From Deltaproteobacteria bacterium (lineage in GTDB: Bacteria; Myxococcota; Myxococcia; SLRQ01), in the NCBI GenBank assembly GCA_007130885.1, contig SLRQ01000033.1, positions 18,311-82,310 on the forward strand: 64,000 bases of DNA. The letters are read 5' to 3'. Numbering within the stretch: the first letter of the stretch is position 1; each line of letters starts with the position of its first letter. Shown here piece by piece: positions 15,799 through 24,218 of the stretch. Under the pieces are notes generated by a model. It worked only from the letters and a program-made list of their open reading frames with translations. It had not been told where the DNA came from and did no database searches. The position numbers and the translations under genes are program-made.

Positions 15799-17181
15799 CT
15801 AGGAATTCCGTCGCCAAGCGAACTTAGACGATAGAGGGGATTTCTCAGACCTCGACGTCGGCTCACGTCTCTCGAGACCCTGCAGGGCGGAGTCGAAGCG
15901 CTCGATGAGCCTTTCTGGTATCTTGGGAGCGAGTGCGCCCTCTCTCCAGGTGAGGTTGAAGTCGAGCCCGCCTCGGCAGCCGGTCAACGCCGCTATCAGC
16001 TGCGGAGGATGCCCGACCGGCCCAGTGAAACGGGCTGCGAGGCACGGGCCAGTCCCGAAGTCGAGGCGCTCTTCCTCGATGATGCCCATGTTCGTGAGGG
16101 CTACGCGCCTTCCCATTCGGCCCACGCTCAAGCCGACGAGCTTTCTGAAGGCCCATTTCGTCAGGCCGTGAGGGGCGATGCTGGCGCCCAACAGGGAAAT
16201 GAGAGCTCCCCCGAGGCCGGTTGCTCCGGCTTTCCAAGTGGAGGTTTCTTCGCATACGGCGCGCAACAGCTCATCATCCGATACGGGCCGGGCCTTGCCG
16301 AAGCGCAGGGGACCGATGACACTCAAGTTAGAAACATCCTCTTGCGGCCCGGGGAGTAGAAGTCGGAAGTCGGCGGTGGCAATTATTCCCATGATTCGAG
16401 AGCGCCGCTCGTTCGGCGCTACGAAGTCCTCGAGCGCCTTTAGTAGAGCGAAGAGCGACATGTCGTTGAGGGTGATACCGCTACTCGAGAAGACCTCTTT
16501 CAAGCGCTTCACTCGTTCAGGGGCGATATGAACCGAGATGAAGCGGTTGGGGCCGCGCGCACTCGGTACCATGGGAACAGACACAAACGGGCCTCCAAGC
16601 TGAGAGACGACGTCCCGGAAGATTCCGCGAAATAGCTTCCACGAGGAGAAGCTCCGCGTCGCGACTAGGAGGCGGGGGAGGGGATGCGGTTGTTGGAACG
16701 GTTCCTCTTTAGCGGTCCAACTATCGTTCTTCTGAAGCGCACCATAGGCGGCGGCGATTCGGTAAAGGAGATTCTTCGTTCCACCGCCGTCGCAAAGGTG
16801 ATGGTTCACCCGCGCTAGGAGGCGGTCGTGGCTCGAGAGGTGAAGAATCTCGAGCTCGAGCGGCAATGAACCGTAAGGCTCGAACGGTCGGGCGAAGAGC
16901 TCTCTTTCTATGGCCTGCGCAGAGGAGAAATCGACGCTTTCGTGCTCCTCGATTCGCCACCTCGGATTCAGGTCGAGATCCCATCGAGAACGCCAGAAGC
17001 CAGGGCGGAACCTGCCGCGAAGCTTCGGGACCGCCTTGGCCACCTCCACGAGAGCCCGTTGAAGCAGCGAGGGATCGAGCCTAGCCGACACGTCGACAGC
17101 GGCGTGTATGTGGGTGTGGCAGTGGTCCGATAGGCCGGCGACCGCGGCGGTCACCGGGCTCGCTACGATCGTTTCTCTCAT
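15799..17181 (-). CDS. Condensation-fold acyltransferase (WS/DGAT, PapA or alcohol acetyltransferase type)
   Basis: A 460-residue protein with the catalytic H-H-x3-D-G motif of the CoA-dependent acyltransferase superfamily, seen as 'VNHHLCDGGG' near residue 135. The second histidine is the catalytic base. The C-terminal half shows further family features ('LTNMGIIEEE', 'TGPVGHPPQLIAALTGCRGGL'), which fit the second lobe. Members esterify wax alcohols, diacylglycerol or polyketide hydroxyls. It stands alone on the minus strand between hcp and the DUF134 gene, with no NRPS, polyketide or fatty-alcohol genes nearby, so its substrate is unknown. The start at 17181 gives the usual N-terminus, with SDHCHTHIHAAVDVS close to it. 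Confidence 0.7.
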   Translation of the reverse strand: MRETIVASPVTAAVAGLSDHCHTHIHAAVDVSARLDPSLLQRALVEVAKAVPKLRGRFRPGFWRSRWDLDLNPRWRIEEHESVDFSSAQAIERELFARPFEPYGSLPLELEILHLSSHDRLLARVNHHLCDGGGTKNLLYRIAAAYGALQKNDSWTAKEEPFQQPHPLPRLLVATRSFSSWKLFRGIFRDVVSQLGGPFVSVPMVPSARGPNRFISVHIAPERVKRLKEVFSSSGITLNDMSLFALLKALEDFVAPNERRSRIMGIIATADFRLLLPGPQEDVSNLSVIGPLRFGKARPVSDDELLRAVCEETSTWKAGATGLGGALISLLGASIAPHGLTKWAFRKLVGLSVGRMGRRVALTNMGIIEEERLDFGTGPCLAARFTGPVGHPPQLIAALTGCRGGLDFNLTWREGALAPKIPERLIERFDSALQGLERREPTSRSEKSPLSSKFAWRRNS

Positions 17182-17390
17182 TCGGATTGGAGTCTATCAG
17201 AGCATTTACCGCCGTGAGGTCTGATAACGCAGCCGGCTGGATCCGCAAGCCAAGCAAGACTGCGCCATCCGAGCTTTGGGAGGCGCACGGATCACCCCCC
17301 TGGGTCGACTTCGAGCACGGCTCAAGCTCGAATAGTACTTGCGAATTTTGAACATATGCCCATAATTCTTGAAGGGAGGCTCTCGTAAAG

Positions 17391-17759
17391 ATGCCCAGAC
17401 CGTACTGCCAAAGACGCATTGCAGGACAACCCGGTGCTTCAGTTTTTAAGCCGGCCGGGACGCCGTTGCGCGAACTCGAGACGGTGATAATGAACCTCGA
17501 CGAGTTCGAGGCGATGCGTCTTTGCGAGCTCGAGGGCCTGTACCATGAGCAAGCCGCGGCGGAGATGAGGGTATCCAGGTCGACCTTCAGCCGAATTCTC
17601 GACTCGGCGCACGCAAAGCTCGCTGATGTGGTCGTCCACGGCAAGGCGCTTCGCATCGAAGGGGGACCGGTTCGAGTCGCCGGCCGACGATGCTGCGGGA
17701 GATACGGAGAGAAGAGATGCGAGGAACAACCGCCCGATGGGCAAGGGAGAAAGAAATGA
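17391..17759 (+). CDS. DUF134 (COG1342) predicted DNA-binding regulator
   Basis: A 122-residue cytoplasmic protein with the DUF134 signature: 'MPRPYCQRRI' at the start, 'VIMNLDEFEAMRLCELEGLYHEQAA' in the middle, and a helix-turn-helix 'MRVSRSTFSRILDSAHAKLAD'. The C-terminus carries 'RCCGRYGEKRC', a small cysteine group. Family members are thought to be metal- or Fe-S-responsive regulators and very often adjoin NifX-like genes, as here. The ribosome site GAAGGGAGGC (17371-17380) supports the ATG at 17391. The preceding sequence AACATATGCCCATAATT is a candidate control site but its symmetry is weak. Its last four bases overlap the next start (ATGA). Confidence 0.88.
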   Translation: MPRPYCQRRIAGQPGASVFKPAGTPLRELETVIMNLDEFEAMRLCELEGLYHEQAAAEMRVSRSTFSRILDSAHAKLADVVVHGKALRIEGGPVRVAGRRCCGRYGEKRCEEQPPDGQGRKK

Positions 17760-18124
17760 ACGTGTGTATTCCAGTGGAAGAGGATCAGGGGCTCTCGAGT
17801 AGGGTATGCTCTCACTTCGGCTCGGCGCCGATCTTCATGCTCGTCGATTCCGACACGAGCGATTGCAGAGCCATTCCAAATACGAACCAGCACCACGCAT
17901 ACGGCATGTGCATGCCTCTTCGTGTGCTCGAGGGCGAGAAGTTCGATGCATTGATCGTGAGAGGCATCGGCATGGGCGCGCTCGGAAAGCTCGAGTCGGC
18001 GGGCATCGCCGTGTACATGGCCGAGCACGCGACGGTCGGTGAGACGATCGCCGCGTTGCAGGCCGGTAGCTTGAAGAAAGTGCGGCCGTCGATGGCCTGT
18101 GCCGGGCACGGGCACAAACCATGA
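17756..18124 (+). CDS. NifX/NifB-type dinitrogenase iron-molybdenum cofactor-binding domain protein
   Basis: A 122-residue single-domain protein of the Nitro_FeMo-Co family. 'MNVCIPVEEDQGLSSRVCSHFG' is the standard opening with the H-F-G turn, and 'DALIVRGIGMGALGKLESAGI' is the conserved core. The N-terminal Cys and the His/Cys-rich end ('MACAGHGHKP') may hold an Fe or Mo-Fe-S cluster. No nitrogenase genes are present, so a role in nitrogen fixation is unlikely. In similar clusters these proteins are assigned to metal-cluster handling or sensing. The start overlaps the DUF134 stop by four bases, and its own stop overlaps the ATG of a decayed trmO-like frame. Confidence 0.87.
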   Translation: MNVCIPVEEDQGLSSRVCSHFGSAPIFMLVDSDTSDCRAIPNTNQHHAYGMCMPLRVLEGEKFDALIVRGIGMGALGKLESAGIAVYMAEHATVGETIAALQAGSLKKVRPSMACAGHGHKP

Positions 18125-18352
18125 CCTGGTCGTTACGAAAAGGCGCCATCGCCCGTGGCGAGAATCGACCCGACCTCGGTCTCAAGATCGAGTTTTGCAT
18201 CATCGGCCGAGTTCATTCGGTGTTCACCAGCGCCGAGGGAATCTCTATTTAGGCCCTTATTCCCGTGCAGCCGAGAGACGGGTGGTGATTGTGGAGCCAT
18301 CGAGCAAGGGTGGGAAATGCTTGCTGGGCTGCTGCATTTGCGTCAGTAGGCG
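18121..18352 (+). pseudogene. Apparent remnant of a TrmO/TsaA-like tRNA methyltransferase gene
   Basis: An ATG overlapping the NifX-like stop opens a frame of 43 codons that ends at TAG 18250-18252. Its last part reads 'KIEFCIIGRVHSVFTSAEGI', which matches the N-terminal P-I-G-x-V-x-S-x-F element of TrmO, the enzyme that methylates t6A37 of tRNA. Past the stop, another frame continues 'PYSRAAERRVVIVEP', and a third 'IEQGWEMLAGLLHL', echoing the next TrmO segments. The gene therefore looks frameshifted and cut short, since the family is normally about 150-230 residues. TrmO genes commonly lie in DUF134/NifX clusters, which supports the reading. From 18353 to 18474 I see nothing more. Confidence 0.5.
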
Positions 18353-18474
18353 ACGAAACACAGCTTCGACCCGGATTTCGCGCACGACTACCAATGTCGC
18401 AACAGACGCAATCCTGGTTCGAAGTAGCCGAATTCGACGTTAACAGGTGAGAACGCGAACCGCGCACGACTAGA

Positions 18475-19194
18475 ATGGGAAAAAAGATAATGTCTAACTT
18501 GTCCGCTTCTTGTGCTCTTTGTCCTTTCAGGCCTTCCGAACGAGTTTGCTGCAAGCCTACGGGGAGAGGTCCCGAAGGTTGTCCTACCTTGTGCCTCTCA
18601 TCCGTTCAAAGCGAATCATCCGAGGCGCTGAAGGACCCAAGCGTCTTCGAGTTCGCGAGGCAAGCCTCGCTTCAGGAGAGTTCAGCCTATGCCGATCGCG
18701 ATCGAGGTTACGATTTTGTACGTGGACTCAAGCCTCGAATCGCGGAGACCATGGAGTTTGCTAAGCGAATGAATTACTCGAGGTTAGGCCTGGTCTTCTG
18801 CATGGGGCTGCACAAGGAAGCTGGGATTGTGCATCGCATACTGGAAAAGCAAGGGTTCGAGGCTGTCTCGGTTATTTGCAAGGTTGGACGGGCAGCAAAG
18901 GCGAAGCTGGAATTGAGCAGGGAAAACCAAGTGGACATCGGGGCCGACATGGAACCCCAGTGCAATCCCATTTTGCAAGCGGCCATAGTCAACCATGAAA
19001 AGACCGATTTCAACGTCCTATTAGGGCTCTGCGTCGGTCATGACAGCTTGTTTATGAAGCACTCCGAGGCCATGTGCACGGTATTGGCCGTAAAGGACCG
19101 GTTGCTGGGGCACAACCCGCTGGCCGCCATATATACGTGCGACAGCTATAGTCGCTACCTCAAGGATCCGAACCTTTTGAAGACAAAGAAGTAA
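18475..19194 (+). CDS. DUF1847 predicted metal-binding protein
   Basis: A 239-residue cytoplasmic protein recognised as DUF1847. It opens with a cysteine group ('SCALCPFRPSERVCC' and 'EGCPTLCL') and later has 'MEFAKRMNYSRLGLVFCMGLHKE' and 'EPQCNPILQAAIVN', with a conserved tail 'GHNPLAAIYTCDSYSRYL'. The cysteines suggest a bound metal or Fe-S cluster. Family members are common in anaerobes and their function is not established. It lies 350 bases past the NifX-like gene on the same strand and may belong to the same redox/metal group. An ATG at 18490 is an alternative start. Confidence 0.8.
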   Translation: MGKKIMSNLSASCALCPFRPSERVCCKPTGRGPEGCPTLCLSSVQSESSEALKDPSVFEFARQASLQESSAYADRDRGYDFVRGLKPRIAETMEFAKRMNYSRLGLVFCMGLHKEAGIVHRILEKQGFEAVSVICKVGRAAKAKLELSRENQVDIGADMEPQCNPILQAAIVNHEKTDFNVLLGLCVGHDSLFMKHSEAMCTVLAVKDRLLGHNPLAAIYTCDSYSRYLKDPNLLKTKK

Positions 19195-19471
19195 AATGCG
19201 AATGGGGAGATTACTTCAGTCTCGACTATGACAAAGATTTCGCCTCTTCCAAACCTGGGCTTCATCATGGCGTCGAGACCTGATCCGGCCCCCGTTACGG
19301 TCCCTTCATGCCTACTCTCCTTCGTTCTCTGAAACAGGCTCCGATTCCCCCGTGTTTTCACACGGATGGTTCGAGGACCTTTCTACCTTGAACCGGAAAG
19401 GCGGGGAGGCTATGAACACCTGACGGATTCCATGTTTTTCCGCCCGAGAGGCACACCAAGGAGGCGGCACG

Positions 19472-20182
19472 ATGAGCGGTAGAGAGGCTGACTACTCGAA
19501 AGGCGCGGATCGCGCTGTCTCGCTGGCGTGGCTGGCGCTTTTGGGCGCGATCATCGCGATGCTAGCGGTGCCGGCCTCTCGCGAGGCCTTCGCCGAGGCT
19601 ACGCGCAACCATCCCTACCTGCTGGGCTTCCTGAAGATCGCGGTATTGGGGACGATGGGCGAGCTCCTTGGCGCCAAGTTGGTGGTCCGGCGTTGGAGGC
19701 TTCGCGGCATTCGGCTTTATCAGAGAGTGCTGGTCTGGGGCTTTCTCGGAATCGTCTTCACGGTGGTGTTTCCGCTGTTTGCTTACGGAACGGCCGGGTT
19801 GCTCGCCGAGGGTCTACTTCCGGGTGAAGGGAACGTGTTCCTTACGGCGATGTGGACGTCGGTCTGCCTGAACCTGATCTTTGCGTTTCCCATGATGGTG
19901 TTTCACCGCATTACGGATACTCTGATCGACCGGGGGGAGCTGTTCCGGGTTTGGCCCGTCGTGTCCGTGATTTCGGGGATCGACTGGAACAATATGGTGC
20001 GGATCGTCGGGCTGGCCTGTCTGTGGTTCTGGATTCCGGCGCACACCATCACCTACCTGTTGCCTCCGGAGTTCCGAGTGATGAGCGCAGCCCTTCTCGC
20101 CATCGCGCTAGGCTTCATCATGGGTATGGCCAAGCGCCGGGCAATGGCGGCGGCCCAGGCGGAGATGAGCAAGGCAGCGTAG
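19472..20182 (+). CDS. Multi-pass membrane protein, possibly Mpv17/PMP22-like
   Basis: A 236-residue protein with about five to six hydrophobic segments, for example 'AWLALLGAIIAMLAV', 'VLVWGFLGIVFTVVFPLFAYG' and 'AALLAIALGFIMGMA'. The C-terminal third has 'LACLWFWIPAHTITYLLPPEFR', which recalls the closing signature of Mpv17/PMP22 proteins (Trp-rich helix, FW-x-P, LP-x-x-x-R). That resemblance is by eye and moderate. The ribosome site AAGGAGGC lies just before the ATG. It has no operon partner in close range; the downstream hydrolase starts 161 bases away. The 277 bases upstream (19195-19471) show no gene or clear signal to me. Confidence 0.6.
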   Translation: MSGREADYSKGADRAVSLAWLALLGAIIAMLAVPASREAFAEATRNHPYLLGFLKIAVLGTMGELLGAKLVVRRWRLRGIRLYQRVLVWGFLGIVFTVVFPLFAYGTAGLLAEGLLPGEGNVFLTAMWTSVCLNLIFAFPMMVFHRITDTLIDRGELFRVWPVVSVISGIDWNNMVRIVGLACLWFWIPAHTITYLLPPEFRVMSAALLAIALGFIMGMAKRRAMAAAQAEMSKAA

Positions 20183-20343
20183 AAGTGCCGTATAGGTGTC
20201 GGCCGGCAACTCAGTCCAGCCTGATGCTTTGTTTAAGCAATTGGACTCTCATTGATCCCGATATTTGCGGGAAGCTTCGAAATGAACAGCGGGGCGCGGT
20301 AGCGTCGCCAAAGCTGTCTGATGGATCTCGAGGGAGCACCAAA

Positions 20344-21087
20344 ATGACCAAACCAGTTCCGGCAGTCTTACTCCATGCATTTCCACTGGATTCTTCGATG
20401 TGGGCTCCACAAATTGAAGTCATTGCTGGGCATAGACAGATATTCGCCCCGAATTTGCCCGGTTTCGGTGGCGCGCCTCTCGTAGAAGGGGGTCTCGAGA
20501 GCTTTGCCGATCAAGTCATTCTGGAATGCGATGCGGAGGGAATCGAGCGCGCCGTATTCATCGGTCTCTCGATGGGGGGATATGTAGCTATGCGCATAGC
20601 AGATCGTCACTTGGATCGAGTCGCCGCGCTGGTCCTGGCGGACACGCGTGCAGGTGCCGATGATAATGCTGGAAAGGAGAAGAGAAGCGCTCAAGCTGCT
20701 CGGGCCCGCTCCGAAGGTTGCTCATGGCTTGCCGAAGCGATGATCCCTGCCCTTCTTGGCGAAACCACTAGAAAGACTCGTCCGAATCTAGTCGCTGAAG
20801 TTACGAGTATGATCCAGCGCAATAAAGATGAAGGTGTGGCAAGAGCGCTTGAAGCAATGAGAGAGAGACCAGAGAGCTTGGAGCTTCTGGCTTCTCTCGA
20901 CATTCCCCTGCTAGCGATAGTCGGCGCCGAGGACAAGCTGACTCCTCCGATCGAGTCGGAGCGAATAGTCGAGCGATCCCCCAGGTTCGAGCTCGAGGTT
21001 ATCCCGGAGGCCGGTCACCTGTCCAACCTCGAGCGTCCGGAGCAGTTCAACGATGCGCTGATACGCTTTCTCGGAGATCAAGACTGA
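20344..21087 (+). CDS. Alpha/beta-hydrolase fold enzyme
   Basis: A 247-residue soluble hydrolase. 'VLLHAFPLDSSMW' is the oxyanion-hole turn, G-L-S76-M-G-G-Y is the nucleophile elbow, 'VGAEDKLTPP' holds the acid and 'EAGHLSNLERPEQF' the catalytic histidine. The order and spacing are those of the 3-oxoadipate enol-lactonase/carboxylesterase group. The ATG at 20344 is chosen because the family sequence begins there; the frame stays open for 492 bases upstream, but that part overlaps the preceding membrane-protein gene and has no family features. It stands alone, and the substrate cannot be told. Confidence 0.8.
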   Translation: MTKPVPAVLLHAFPLDSSMWAPQIEVIAGHRQIFAPNLPGFGGAPLVEGGLESFADQVILECDAEGIERAVFIGLSMGGYVAMRIADRHLDRVAALVLADTRAGADDNAGKEKRSAQAARARSEGCSWLAEAMIPALLGETTRKTRPNLVAEVTSMIQRNKDEGVARALEAMRERPESLELLASLDIPLLAIVGAEDKLTPPIESERIVERSPRFELEVIPEAGHLSNLERPEQFNDALIRFLGDQD

Positions 21088-21287
21088 TAGCTGCTTTCTC
21101 TGCTAGCTCGCGAGGTGCTGCCTGCCTGCGAGGTGCCACTCGTTTGTCCGCCCGCGAGGCGCTACAGCCGTTACATCGAGGATCGCCACGAGGTTGGATT
21201 TTCGCGCTTTTCATGGTCCCTGTTGGCGTTTCTCGGAGTCGGTGCGATGAGCACGCCGGTAGCAGAGAAGATGCTACAATCCCCGCC

Positions 21288-21464
21288 ATGGAAGATGCAG
21301 GCGGCAATGGTGGGCCAAAGCAAGTGGTAGACGAGAGTCTACTCGATGCCATAGCAGCGATGACGCCCTGGGAACGTATTCGCCATAACGACCGGATGCT
21401 GCGAACCTTGCGTTTGTTGGGTGGTCGTCCGAAGAACGATGAAAGAGCAGGTGGCCATGGATGA
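21288..21464 (+). CDS. Small partner protein of a nucleotidyltransferase pair
   Basis: A predicted 58-residue protein, largely helical and charged ('DESLLDAIAAMTPWERIRHN' is typical of its composition). Short proteins of this kind often precede MNT-like nucleotidyltransferases in pairs. The start at 21288 is the ATG just before the family-like part; the frame is open further upstream but that part is low in family character. It overlaps the next gene's ATG by eight bases, so the two are likely co-translated. It could act as an antitoxin or adaptor; this is inference from gene order. Confidence 0.5.
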   Translation: MEDAGGNGGPKQVVDESLLDAIAAMTPWERIRHNDRMLRTLRLLGGRPKNDERAGGHG

Positions 21465-21930
21465 CCTTGCAACGCTGCTCGAGCTTCTGGTGGAGGCTGA
21501 CGTGGACTTCGTCGTGGTGGGCGGGGTCGCTGCCGTTTCTCAGGGAGCGCCTGTTACGACCTTTGATCTCGATGTGGTGCACCGGCGCACCAAGCAGAAC
21601 GTGCAGCGCATCGCCGGTGTGCTAAGGGCCGTGGGGGCGCATTACCGCGGCCGGCCCGAACTCTTCCCATCCGAGGAGGCTATGCTCGAACCCGGACATC
21701 AGCTTCTGATGACGAAGCTTGGTCCGTTCGATCTGCTCGGCGCCATCGAGCAAGGGCTCGACTACGATGCTTTGCTTCCGGACACGCTCGAGGTGGAGAC
21801 GCCCGTCGGTTTGGTGCGCGTACTTTCGCTATCGAAGATCGTGGAGCTGAAGCGCACCTCGACCAACGAAAAGGATCGTGCCATGCTCCCATTTCTCGAG
21901 GCCGCTCTGGCACGACGGATTGACGGCTAA
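21457..21930 (+). CDS. Nucleotidyltransferase-fold protein (MNT/AbiEii-like)
   Basis: A 157-residue protein with the nucleotidyltransferase active-site pattern: G-G-V-A-A in 'VDFVVVGGVAAVSQGAPVTT', followed by the metal-binding 'FDLDVV'. The C-terminal 'ALSKIVELKR..TNEKDRAML' region resembles domains that carry a Lys/Asp-rich site. Such proteins act as toxins that modify tRNA or as kinase-like partners in pairs with a small protein. I chose the ATG at 21457, which overlaps the small partner; ATG 21439 and GTG 21421 are alternatives. It is cytoplasmic. Confidence 0.75.
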   Translation: MDDLATLLELLVEADVDFVVVGGVAAVSQGAPVTTFDLDVVHRRTKQNVQRIAGVLRAVGAHYRGRPELFPSEEAMLEPGHQLLMTKLGPFDLLGAIEQGLDYDALLPDTLEVETPVGLVRVLSLSKIVELKRTSTNEKDRAMLPFLEAALARRIDG

Positions 21931-22160
21931 CGAACGAGCGATTCGGAAGTAAGAGGGTGATTGCTCCCCTCGTTTTGGCCGAGACACGGATGAAGGCCGT
22001 TCCACTACTGAACCTCGGAAAAGCAGGAGCAAACCGGAGGGTCTCGGCTCCCGTGGTGGAGTTCGTGCTCGACGAAGACAGTCCAAGCATGGAGTAGGGC
22101 TTTGAATCGGCTGTCGGGCACCGGGCCTTGCGTGAGCCGGAGGCAACACTATAGAGACGC
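21931..22160. other. Intergenic region before the copper ATPase
   Basis: No confident gene is present. A short plus-strand frame (GTG 21957 to TAG about 22097) would encode about 46 residues, ending 'VVEFVLDEDSPSME'. It has a GGAAGTAAGAGG-like sequence upstream but no recognisable family, so I do not call it as a gene. The promoter of the P-type ATPase gene should lie in the right-hand part. I saw no clear CueR- or CopY-type operator. Confidence 0.3.
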
Positions 22161-24218
22161 ATGGGCAAGGAGCGGGAGGGGCACGCCGGCCACGATAGCC
22201 GGCAAGACCGCGGCGGGCACGGCGCTCACGCCGGGAGAAGTGCGGGACACGACAAGCACGCCGGCCATTCCGTGGAGATGTTCCGAAAGCGATTCTGGCT
22301 CTCCTTGGCGATGACCGTGCCCGCCGTGATCTGGAGCGAGCATCCCCAGATGATTCTTGGGTACGAGGCGCCGGAGTTTGTGGGCTCCTGGTTGATTGCT
22401 CCTCTTTTCGGCACCGCGGTCTTCCTCTACGGAGGCACGGTCTTCCTTCGCGGCGCCGTATCCGAGCTTGGCTCGCGGCTTCCCGGCATGATGACGCTCA
22501 TCTCGCTGGCCATCATGGTTGCCTTCGTTTGGAGCGTTGCGGTGCTGCTCGGGGTACCCGGGGAGGGGCTGTGGTGGGAGCTGGCTACCTTGGTCACGAT
22601 CATGCTTCTCGGTCACTGGATAGAGATGCGCTCGGTGGGCCAGGCTCGCGGAGCCTTGAAGGAGCTTGCGAAGCTGCTTCCGGACACCGCTGTTCGGGTT
22701 CGGGGCGATACGCTCGAAGAGGTCCCCGTCACCGAGTTATCGGAGAACGACGTGGTGCTCGTTCGTCCGGGCGGAGCGGTGCCCGCGGACGGCAAGGTGG
22801 TCGAGGGGAAGAGCTCGTTGAATGAGGCCATGATCTCGGGAGAGTCACGGCCGGTGAAGAAGAGTGAGGGAGAGGAGGTCATAGCCGGCACCGTGAACGG
22901 AGAAGGCTCGCTCCGTGTGCGGGTCACGGGCATAGGCGATAAGACCACGCTCGCTGGAATGATGCGGCTGGTGGAAGACGCTCAAGCGTCAAGGAGCGGA
23001 GTTCAGGATCTAGCCGACAGAGCCGCCTTTCTACTCACCGTGGTCGCCCTTGGCGCCGGCAGCATGACACTCATCGTCTGGCTACTCATAATTGGCGCCG
23101 AGACCGCGTTCAGCATCGCCCGGGTCGTGACCGTCCTCGTGATTGCCTGCCCTCATGCGTTGGGGCTCGCGGTTCCCCTGGTGGTGGCTATCTCGACGAC
23201 TATTGGGGCGAAGGGAGGGCTCCTGGTCCGGCGCAGGCGCGGCCTGGAGGAGGCCCGAAAGCTGGATCTGGTGGTCTTCGACAAGACCGGCACGCTGACC
23301 ATGGGAGAGTTCCGAGTGGTGAGTATTCGCACCGCGCCCGGCGTCGAGAGAGATGAGGCCCTCCGTCTGGCCGCTGCCGCTGAGAGGGAGTCGGAGCACC
23401 CGGTAGCCCGTGGCATCGTACGATCCGCCGAGGACAAAGGCGTCGATATACCACGCGCCACGGACTTCGAAGCGCTGTCCGGCCGGGGCATTCGCGCCAC
23501 CGTCGAGGGAAGGAAGCTTCTCCTTGGAGGGCCGGCGCTGCTCCGAGGGATCGATGCGATCGTCCCGGAGAACATAGGAGAAGCAACGGATGAGGTAGCA
23601 AGGCGAGGGCAAGCGGCTATCTTCCTGCTGCAAGACGAGTCGGTCATGGCCTTGTTCGCCGTGGCCGATGCCATAAGGCCCGAGTCCCGGGAGGCGGTCG
23701 AAAGGCTTCATCAGGCCGGCATCGAGGTGGCCATGCTCACCGGCGACAGCAAGGCGGTGGCCGGTGCCGTGGCCGAGGATCTTGGAATCGACATCTTCTT
23801 TGCCGAGGTGTTGCCCGAGGAGAAGGTTCGAAAGATCGAGTCGTTGAAGAGGCAAGGAAAGCGCGTGGCGATGGTAGGCGACGGCGTTAACGATGCTCCC
23901 GCGTTGGTCACCGCCGACGTCGGAGTGGCCATCGGCGCCGGCACCGACGTTGCGGTGGAGGCTGGCGACGTGGTCCTCGTGCGAAGTGATCCCCGCGATG
24001 TGGCGCGCATAGTGACGCTCTCGCACGCCACCTACCGCAAGATGCTTCAAAACCTGTGGTGGGCGGCCGGCTACAACATAGTGGCTATACCGCTCGCGGC
24101 GGGTGTTCTCGCCGCCTGGGGCGTCATTCTGCAGCCCGCGGTGGGGGCTATCCTGATGTCGGCCAGCACGGTCATCGTGGCGATCAACGCCCAACTGCTT
24201 CGAAGGATTGAGGTCTGA
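22161..24218 (+). CDS. CopB-type (P1B-3) heavy-metal-translocating P-type ATPase
   Basis: A 685-residue inner-membrane pump. The N-terminus is a His-rich tail (H-A-G-H, G-G-H-G-A-H, H-D-K-H-A-G-H) in place of the CxxC heavy-metal domains of CopA. The intramembrane metal site is C330-P331-H332 ('IACPHALGLA'), the hallmark of the P1B-3 class that exports Cu or Ag. The phosphorylation site is D374-K-T-G-T and the hinge is 'GDGVNDAPALV'. The actuator loop reads S-G-E-S where most family members have T-G-E-S. Length is normal. It stands alone, with no CopZ, CusR or multicopper oxidase in range, so it is probably a single-gene resistance unit. Confidence 0.92.
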   Translation: MGKEREGHAGHDSRQDRGGHGAHAGRSAGHDKHAGHSVEMFRKRFWLSLAMTVPAVIWSEHPQMILGYEAPEFVGSWLIAPLFGTAVFLYGGTVFLRGAVSELGSRLPGMMTLISLAIMVAFVWSVAVLLGVPGEGLWWELATLVTIMLLGHWIEMRSVGQARGALKELAKLLPDTAVRVRGDTLEEVPVTELSENDVVLVRPGGAVPADGKVVEGKSSLNEAMISGESRPVKKSEGEEVIAGTVNGEGSLRVRVTGIGDKTTLAGMMRLVEDAQASRSGVQDLADRAAFLLTVVALGAGSMTLIVWLLIIGAETAFSIARVVTVLVIACPHALGLAVPLVVAISTTIGAKGGLLVRRRRGLEEARKLDLVVFDKTGTLTMGEFRVVSIRTAPGVERDEALRLAAAAERESEHPVARGIVRSAEDKGVDIPRATDFEALSGRGIRATVEGRKLLLGGPALLRGIDAIVPENIGEATDEVARRGQAAIFLLQDESVMALFAVADAIRPESREAVERLHQAGIEVAMLTGDSKAVAGAVAEDLGIDIFFAEVLPEEKVRKIESLKRQGKRVAMVGDGVNDAPALVTADVGVAIGAGTDVAVEAGDVVLVRSDPRDVARIVTLSHATYRKMLQNLWWAAGYNIVAIPLAAGVLAAWGVILQPAVGAILMSASTVIVAINAQLLRRIEV

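Noticed and set aside
17081..18115. A 344-residue minus-strand frame opposite DUF134 and the NifX-like gene
   Set aside because: Both plus-strand genes have clear family motifs and coupled starts. The minus frame has none.
17756..18124. Nitrogen fixation locus
   Set aside because: A single-domain NifX-like protein is common in non-diazotrophs, and no nifH, nifD or nifK is present.
18417..18430. tRNA T-loop-like GGTTCGAA
   Set aside because: No acceptor stem or cloverleaf could be drawn around it.
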